Below, in pieces: positions 51,817 to 55,609 of a DNA stretch of 55,609 bases. The notes under the pieces are model-generated. The model saw only the letters and a list, made by a program, of their open reading frames with translations, was not told the DNA's origin and ran no database searches. Made by a program: the position numbers and the translations under genes. Every line of letters starts with the position of its first letter. The first letter of the stretch is position 1. Source of the stretch: Novosphingobium sp. PC22D (GTDB lineage Bacteria > Pseudomonadota > Alphaproteobacteria > Sphingomonadales > Sphingomonadaceae); contig NZ_MWMO01000022.1 of the NCBI RefSeq assembly GCF_002556635.1, forward strand, positions 1-55,609, written 5' to 3'.

Positions 51817-53049
51817 ATGGCAGACGCTTACATAGTGGCGGCGGTGCGCACCGCCGGGGGACGCCGCAATGGCCGCCTGGCCGGCGTCCATCCGGTCGAT
51901 CTCGGCGCGCATGTGCTCGATGCCGTGGTCGAGCGGGCCGGCGTTCCGGCCGATGCCATCGAGGACGTGATCATGGGCTGCGTCAGCCAGGGCGGAGAGC
52001 AGAGCGCGCAAGTCGGGCGCAATGCCGTTCTCGCGTCGAACCTGCCTCGCAGCACGCCGGCGGTGACGATCGATCGCCAATGCGGAAGTTCGCAGCAGGC
52101 GATCCAGTTCGCCGCGCAGGCCATCCTTTCGGGAACGCAGGACATCGTGATCGCGGCCGGCGTCGAGAGCATGTCGCGGGTCCCGCTCGGCTCGACGGTT
52201 CTTCTGTTCCGCGATGCCGGAATGGGCTACACGAAATCGCCCCGGCTCGAGGCGAATTACCCGAACATCGAGTTCAGCCAGTTCGCCGGGGCTGACATGA
52301 TCGCGGAAAAGCACGGCTTCTCGCGCGAAGACATCGATGCCTTTTCGCTCGAAAGCCACCGCAAGGCGCTTGCGGCGCAGCAACGCGGCGATTTCGCCGA
52401 CGAGATCGTGCCTATCGAGATCGAAACGGATGCCGGCCCGGAACTTCACGACGCCGACGAAGGCGTGCGCGCCGACGCCAGCCTCGAAGCGATTTCCGGC
52501 GTCAAACTGATCCAGGAGGGCGGCGTGATCTCCGCGGCGTCATCGAGCCAGATCTGCGACGGGGCGAGCGCCGTCCTGATCGCCAGCGAGGCGGCGGTGA
52601 AGCGCCATGGCCTCAAGCCCCTCGCACGGATTGTCGACGTTACCGTTACCGCCGGGGACCCGGTGATCATGCTCGAGGAACCGCTGTTCGCGACGGACAG
52701 GGCGCTTGAAAAGGCCGGCCTGACAATCGACGACATCGACCTCTACGAAGTCAACGAGGCCTTCGCTTCGATACCCCTGGCATGGCTGAAGCACACGGGG
52801 GCGGACCCCGAAAAGCTCAACGTCAACGGCGGCGCCATCGCCCTTGGCCATCCGCTCGGCGCCTCGGGCACCAAACTCATGGCAACGCTGATCCATGCGC
52901 TGCGCAAGCGCGGCAAGCGCTACGGCCTGCTGACCATGTGCGAGGGCGGCGGGCTCGCGAATGTGACCGTCATCGAGAATTGCGACTGGGCCGACGGCGG
53001 CCAAGTGGGTCTTGCCGGCGCCGGGAGGTCCGAACAGGGATCAGGCTGA
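51817..53049 (+). CDS. Acetyl-CoA acetyltransferase (thiolase)
   Basis: This complete 410-residue thiolase has nucleophile Cys89 in DRQCGSSQQA, the NEAFASIPLAW motif, the His motif IALGHPLGASG and the C-terminal Cys in LTMCEGGGLANV. Length and motif spelling are close to steroid-pathway 3-ketoacyl-CoA thiolases (FadA5-like) as well as ordinary FadA-type enzymes. It releases acetyl- or propionyl-CoA in the final step of a beta-oxidation turn. The last 15 or so residues (GLAGAGRSEQGSG) extend past the usual end and look non-conserved. The gene is preceded by GGAG 10 nt upstream. The 299-nt gap before it (51518-51816) shows no other gene. Confidence 0.92.
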   Translation: MADAYIVAAVRTAGGRRNGRLAGVHPVDLGAHVLDAVVERAGVPADAIEDVIMGCVSQGGEQSAQVGRNAVLASNLPRSTPAVTIDRQCGSSQQAIQFAAQAILSGTQDIVIAAGVESMSRVPLGSTVLLFRDAGMGYTKSPRLEANYPNIEFSQFAGADMIAEKHGFSREDIDAFSLESHRKALAAQQRGDFADEIVPIEIETDAGPELHDADEGVRADASLEAISGVKLIQEGGVISAASSSQICDGASAVLIASEAAVKRHGLKPLARIVDVTVTAGDPVIMLEEPLFATDRALEKAGLTIDDIDLYEVNEAFASIPLAWLKHTGADPEKLNVNGGAIALGHPLGASGTKLMATLIHALRKRGKRYGLLTMCEGGGLANVTVIENCDWADGGQVGLAGAGRSEQGSG

Positions 53050-53187
53050 CGCTGGCCGCATGCAACGAGGGGCCACGAGCAGGGGAATCTAGAGGTATCC
53101 CGCTCAACGGCGAGACGCCAGGCTACGTACGAAATGTTCTGCGGCGCTCGTGTGCCCGCAATTGAGCTTTGTCGAACTTCGTATTGT

Positions 53188-53928
53188 TCACGCGACCCTC
53201 TTGTTGCCCATCGAGATGCAAACGACCTTGCCGCCATCCAGGAAATCGGCCCAGTCCCGCATCATCGCTCGCCTCGGCGCGAGGTACTCGGCGGCATTGC
53301 AGGCTCCGCGCACTTCGTTTCGCTCCGAGTGCGCGAGCTGCATCTCGAACCAGTCTTCGTGGTGTTTTCGGAAAGCGGGCCGTTCGCCCTCGTCCCGGGA
53401 GACACAAACTCTCCAGTGCCATCTGCGATCATTCCGCAGGCAATCGCAGCGCCCTGCTTCGCTCGGCGACCGATATCGAGCGCGCCACGTGATTCGATCT
53501 TCCTGATCATTGCGAGCACGTCCGTGGCGAAATTTCCGTGATCTTTCGATCACCGAAGAGTGGAAAGACGTCCCCCAGACCCTTGCTGCGTGGGCCGGAT
53601 CCAACACCGATCTGCGATTCTCGTGCCATTGCTTGGCCACTTGGAGAAAGGTGGAATCAGCCTCCGGATCCATTTCAGAGTTGTCGACTATCGGGTCCTT
53701 GCCTTCGGCTAACAATGCCCTCGCCAACGTCCTTTTGGAACGCGCACTGCGATACCGACTCCGGGATAAGCGCCAAGGGAGAGAAGCTTCTCCTTCCCGG
53801 CATAGCGGAACCTCATTCGCCACAACTTGCACCCGTTTGGCTGAACGAGCAGGAAAAGCCCGCCACTGTCGCTCATCTTGCAGGCCTTGGCCCGCGCCTC
53901 GCGCCTTTCGCACCTGAAGTTCTGTCAA
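53188..53928 (-). pseudogene. P4-type tyrosine integrase remnant, catalytic core deleted
   Basis: Reading the minus strand with frame changes recovers a prophage-P4-type integrase. The N-terminus is LTELQVRKARG, then ALLAEGKDP. The core-binding block TFLQVAKQWHENRRSVL is followed in other frames by DVFPLFGDRKITEISPRDVL and AMIRKIESRGALD. The last part jumps to the usual C-terminus, MQLAHSERNEVRGACNAAEY and ALAPRRAMMRDWADFLD-like residues before the stop at 53188. The catalytic Arg/His/Tyr region between is missing, so an internal deletion as well as several frameshifts inactivated it. An ATG at 53952 inside the leader hairpin is an alternative start. Confidence 0.78.
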
Positions 53929-53936
53929 CGCTCTCG

Positions 53937-54208
53937 GGGGGTATCGCCCCATCAGCCGCCAGGCTGACGATACCCCAAAATACCCCCGCTCCAAATCTGG
54001 CTCTCAAGCGAACGCAACAGACCGCGAGGGACGCGAATCGAGCGTAACGAACCGATTTATAACGGTTTTATGGACCTTTGTCGGCCTTTATCGAAATCTC
54101 TGAAAAGTGGTGTGGTAGCGGAGGAGGAGTATTTTTCAGACTCTTATCATATTGATATATGATGACTTTATTGAGAATTACACTCAAAATACCCCCACTG
54201 ATACCCCC
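53937..54208. repeat. Five ATACCCC sites, candidate integrase arm-binding sites
   Basis: Copies of ATACCCC(C) lie at 53970-53976, 53980-53987, 54189-54196 and 54201-54208 on the plus strand, and one inverted copy at 53937-53944. Close pairs are 10 and 12 nt apart. They sit just upstream of the integrase remnant in an AT-rich stretch (about 54060-54260), as arm-type sites of tyrosine integrases do. Binding is inferred. No other gene is seen in 53995-54354. Confidence 0.5.
53938..53976. repeat. Nested hairpin in the integrase leader
   Basis: GGGGTATCG (53938-53946) pairs with CGATACCCC (53968-53976). Inside it, TCAGCC (53952-53957) pairs with GGCTGA (53962-53967), leaving a 5-nt bulge on one side. 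It covers the start region of the integrase remnant. Confidence 0.55.
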
Positions 54209-54310
54209 AGAATTACGATGCGGTGAACCGCATATTTTATGCGGCGATTTGATAACATGAAAGCATGGCGCAATCCACATTAGGCGGCGCCCGCCTCCAT
54301 TCCCATCAAG

Positions 54311-54345
54311 TGTAGCCATTGACTACATTGAAGTCATGAGCTACA
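54311..54345 (+). promoter_or_regulatory. Toxin-antitoxin operator repeats
   Basis: TGTAG (54311-54315) with CTACA (54323-54327), and the 6-bp TGTAGC (54311-54316) with GCTACA (54340-54345), lie directly before the toxin gene. Repeated inverted elements here fit autoregulation by the antitoxin. A TTGACT at 54319-54324 may be the -35 box. Confidence 0.5.
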
Positions 54346-54354
54346 CCGCAGGAA

Positions 54355-54606
54355 ATGAAGCCAGTCACCTACACGCGGGCTGCGTTGAAGGCCCTTCGCA
54401 AGATGCACGTGGACGTAGCGGAACGGATCATAGGAAAGATCGAGCAATATGCCGCCGACCCAGCCTCGCAGGCCAACAATGTCAGGGCTCTCAAGGGACG
54501 GGAAGGTATCCGTTTAAGAGTGGGTGATTGGCGCGTGATCATGAATGATGACGGTGTTGTTCTGGCGGTTCTCGATATAGGACCGCGTGGCAGCATCTAC
54601 GGTTGA
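54355..54606 (+). CDS. RelE/ParE-superfamily toxin
   Basis: An 83-residue toxin with the typical order helix-helix-beta sheet: TYTRAALKALRKMHVDVAER, then ALKGREGIRLRVGDWRVIMN and a final strand VLAVLDIGPRGSIYG. The basic residues in RLRVGDWRVI and the C-terminal Tyr match RelE-type mRNA interferases. GGAA lies just before the ATG. The stop codon shares a base with a possible ATG of the antitoxin gene, so the pair is translationally coupled. Here the toxin gene precedes the antitoxin, as in HigBA-type modules. Confidence 0.85.
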   Translation: MKPVTYTRAALKALRKMHVDVAERIIGKIEQYAADPASQANNVRALKGREGIRLRVGDWRVIMNDDGVVLAVLDIGPRGSIYG

Positions 54607-54617
54607 TGGAGACAGAT

Positions 54618-54959
54618 ATGGGCGAAATGATTTCGATCTCGCTTGAGGAATATCGCAGCTTGAAGGGCGCCGCCGAAGAGCTGGCCGATCTGCAAGCCTA
54701 TGATCGCGCTGTGGCACAGTTGGCAAACGGCAATGAGGAACTGCTGCCTGCCGAATTCGTGAAGCGCATGCTCTCCGGCGGAAGCCCTCTGCGCGTCTGG
54801 CGCGAGTTTCGGGGCCTTACCCAAACCGCCCTCGCCGAAGCTTCCAGCGTCAACCGCGTGCAGATCGTGGATATCGAGTCCGGACGGAAGAGTGGTTCGA
54901 TCGAGACGGTCAAGAAGCTGGCCGACGCCTTGGGCATCACGCTCGATGAGTTGATTTGA
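54618..54959 (+). CDS. HTH-type antitoxin (Xre family)
   Basis: The 113-residue antitoxin starts at ATG 54618 with GGAG 6 nt before (or at 54606, overlapping the toxin stop by one base). The N-terminal part ISISLEEYRSLKGAAEELAD is a toxin-binding segment. The C-terminal half is a helix-turn-helix (about 60-113: VWREFRGLTQTALAEASSVN, IETVKKLADALGITLDELI). It should neutralise the RelE-like toxin and repress the promoter through the repeats at 54311. Both genes look intact although the flanking mobile elements are decayed. Confidence 0.85.
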   Translation: MGEMISISLEEYRSLKGAAEELADLQAYDRAVAQLANGNEELLPAEFVKRMLSGGSPLRVWREFRGLTQTALAEASSVNRVQIVDIESGRKSGSIETVKKLADALGITLDELI

Positions 54960-55133
54960 GAGCATCGCTGCAAACGCCGACGTAGCAGATCTCTGCGGGG
55001 TAAATTCGACTTTGCCGGAGCGATCGGCTGTTGGTGTGAGGATTACGGGAAGTTCTGAGCCGTCGGAAGACAGTCTAGTTCAGGTTATGCAAGCGCCACG
55101 GAGACAGTTCGGCCTGACGTGTTCCCCTGATTG

Positions 55134-55540
55134 TTACCAGTCAGAGGTAGAGTCCGGCCCCTTCATGATGGTTGTTTGAGGTGATGGCAACCTGTCTGGG
55201 GGCATGCCCCAGACAGGTTGGCCGGCGATCTCGGCGGGGGTTCTCCCGCCCAGTTTCGAGTGCGGCCTGACGTGGTTGTAGTCGTCCCGCCAGGCGTCGA
55301 GCACGAAGCGGGCGTGGGCCAGCGACGTGAACAGCGTCTCGTTGAGGCATTCATCGCGCAGGCGCCCGTTGAAGCTCTCGACGAAGCCGTTCTGCATCGG
55401 CTTGCCCGGAGCGATGTAATGCCACTCGACCTGCCGTTCCTGCGACCAGCGCCAGGCATTCCCGCGTGTAGTCGTCGACGACGCACAGGATGCGGAACCG
55501 ACGGCTGCAGGTCATAGTGTCGGAGACGAAGTCTAGGTGT
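55134..55540 (-). pseudogene. IS3-family (IS407-group) transposase OrfB, internally deleted
   Basis: The minus strand first encodes the start of the DDE domain (LDFVSD, RRFRILCVVDDYTRECLALV). It then jumps, in a changed frame, to VEWHYIAPGKPMQNGFVESF and the normal C-terminus (LRDECLNETLFTSLAHARFV, DYNHVRPHSKLGGRTPAEIA). In intact relatives about 45 residues lie between, including the second catalytic Asp (DNG). The deletion and frame change make it inactive. The 5' half of the gene and OrfA are missing, apparently cut by the element at the window edge. The stop is at 55134. Confidence 0.8.
55188..55220. repeat. Perfect 14-bp hairpin inside transposase 3' end
   Basis: CAACCTGTCTGGGG (55188-55201), loop GCATG, and the exact complement CCCCAGACAGGTTG (55207-55220) form a long perfect stem within the coding end of the IS3-type transposase. 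It could act as a transcription terminator or translation block. Confidence 0.65.
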
Positions 55541-55552
55541 TTGGTCCCAGCA

Positions 55553-55609
55553 TGTGATGGTGTAAATTTGTCATCGTCGCAGCGGAGGACCCTATGGGAC
55601 AGATTCTAC
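55553..55609 (+). mobile_element. Probable left end of an IS481-family element (window edge)
   Basis: TGTGATGGTGTAAATTTG begins at 55553, followed by a strong ribosome-binding site (GGAGG, 55585-55589) and an ORF start. Truncation of the IS3 gene just before this point suggests insertion into it. The boundary and the family are tentative because only 57 nt are visible. Confidence 0.4.
55594..55609 (+). CDS. Transposase start (IS481-like), cut by window edge
   Basis: Five codons, MGQIL, are visible after GGAGG with a 4-nt spacer. IS481-family transposases commonly begin with this sequence (MGQxLHGSATTT). The rest lies beyond the window. Confidence 0.4.

Noticed and set aside
1..55609. CRISPR array or tandem repeat block
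   Set aside because: No regularly spaced direct repeats of 20 nt or more were seen; the only multi-copy short motif is ATACCCC near 54 kb.

Overview
The window looks like the chromosome of a GC-rich alphaproteobacterium, most probably of the order Sphingomonadales. This is inferred from the mix of genes: HWE-type histidine kinases beside single-domain receivers with a FATG motif, a perfect GGAAC-N17-CGTT promoter of the EcfG general stress response, a TonB-dependent receptor inside a CoA-thioester catabolic cluster, and many ATGA/TGATG gene overlaps. No rRNA, tRNA or CRISPR array was recognised.

Region 1 (1-4.2 kb): a branched-chain 2-oxoacid dehydrogenase operon on the minus strand (bkdA1-bkdA2-bkdB, then the start of an acyl-CoA dehydrogenase cut by the window edge). 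It is divergent from an Lrp/AsnC regulator (bkdR), with paired inverted repeats in the AT-rich gap.

Region 2 (4.5-26.4 kb): a stress, signalling and envelope region. It holds small hydrophilic proteins, a cysteine hydrolase and a CsbD-like ORF. A signalling island (6.1-12.5 kb) has two intact FATG receivers, one receiver gene broken by an internal TAA, a short histidine kinase, a degenerate HWE kinase-like protein, a Crp/Fnr regulator and a 916-residue PAS/GAF/HWE kinase. Next come PRC-barrel and membrane-anchored proteins, then an operon behind the EcfG-type promoter (SRPBCC protein, zinc alcohol dehydrogenase, frameshifted SDR), a hemerythrin, a YdeP-type molybdopterin oxidoreductase, a second Crp/Fnr regulator, a CPA1 antiporter, an AI-2E transporter, two gene fragments, and a BON-MscS channel.

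Region 3 (26.7-33.8 kb): a complete tripartite RND efflux operon (adaptor, pump, outer-membrane factor) on the minus strand, then an MFS transporter translationally coupled to an SDR.

Region 4 (33.8-53.0 kb): a catabolic cluster: CoA ligase, fused hydratase/3-hydroxyacyl-CoA dehydrogenase, two crotonases lacking the usual glutamate pair, two adjacent acyl-CoA dehydrogenases, two thiolases, two SDRs, an M20 amidohydrolase, an alpha/beta hydrolase, a TonB receptor and LysR and TetR regulators. A 19-bp palindromic site, CATTCCT-N3-AGGAATACC, occurs at two promoters in it. A nested palindrome lies between the tetR gene and the TonB receptor. Together these suggest uptake, hydrolysis, CoA activation and beta-oxidation-like breakdown of one complex substrate, which the sequence does not identify.

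Region 5 (53.1-55.6 kb): a mobile-element scar with a P4-type integrase remnant missing its catalytic core, repeated ATACCCC sites, an intact RelE/HTH toxin-antitoxin pair, an internally deleted IS3-family transposase, and what appears to be the start of an IS481-family element at the window edge.
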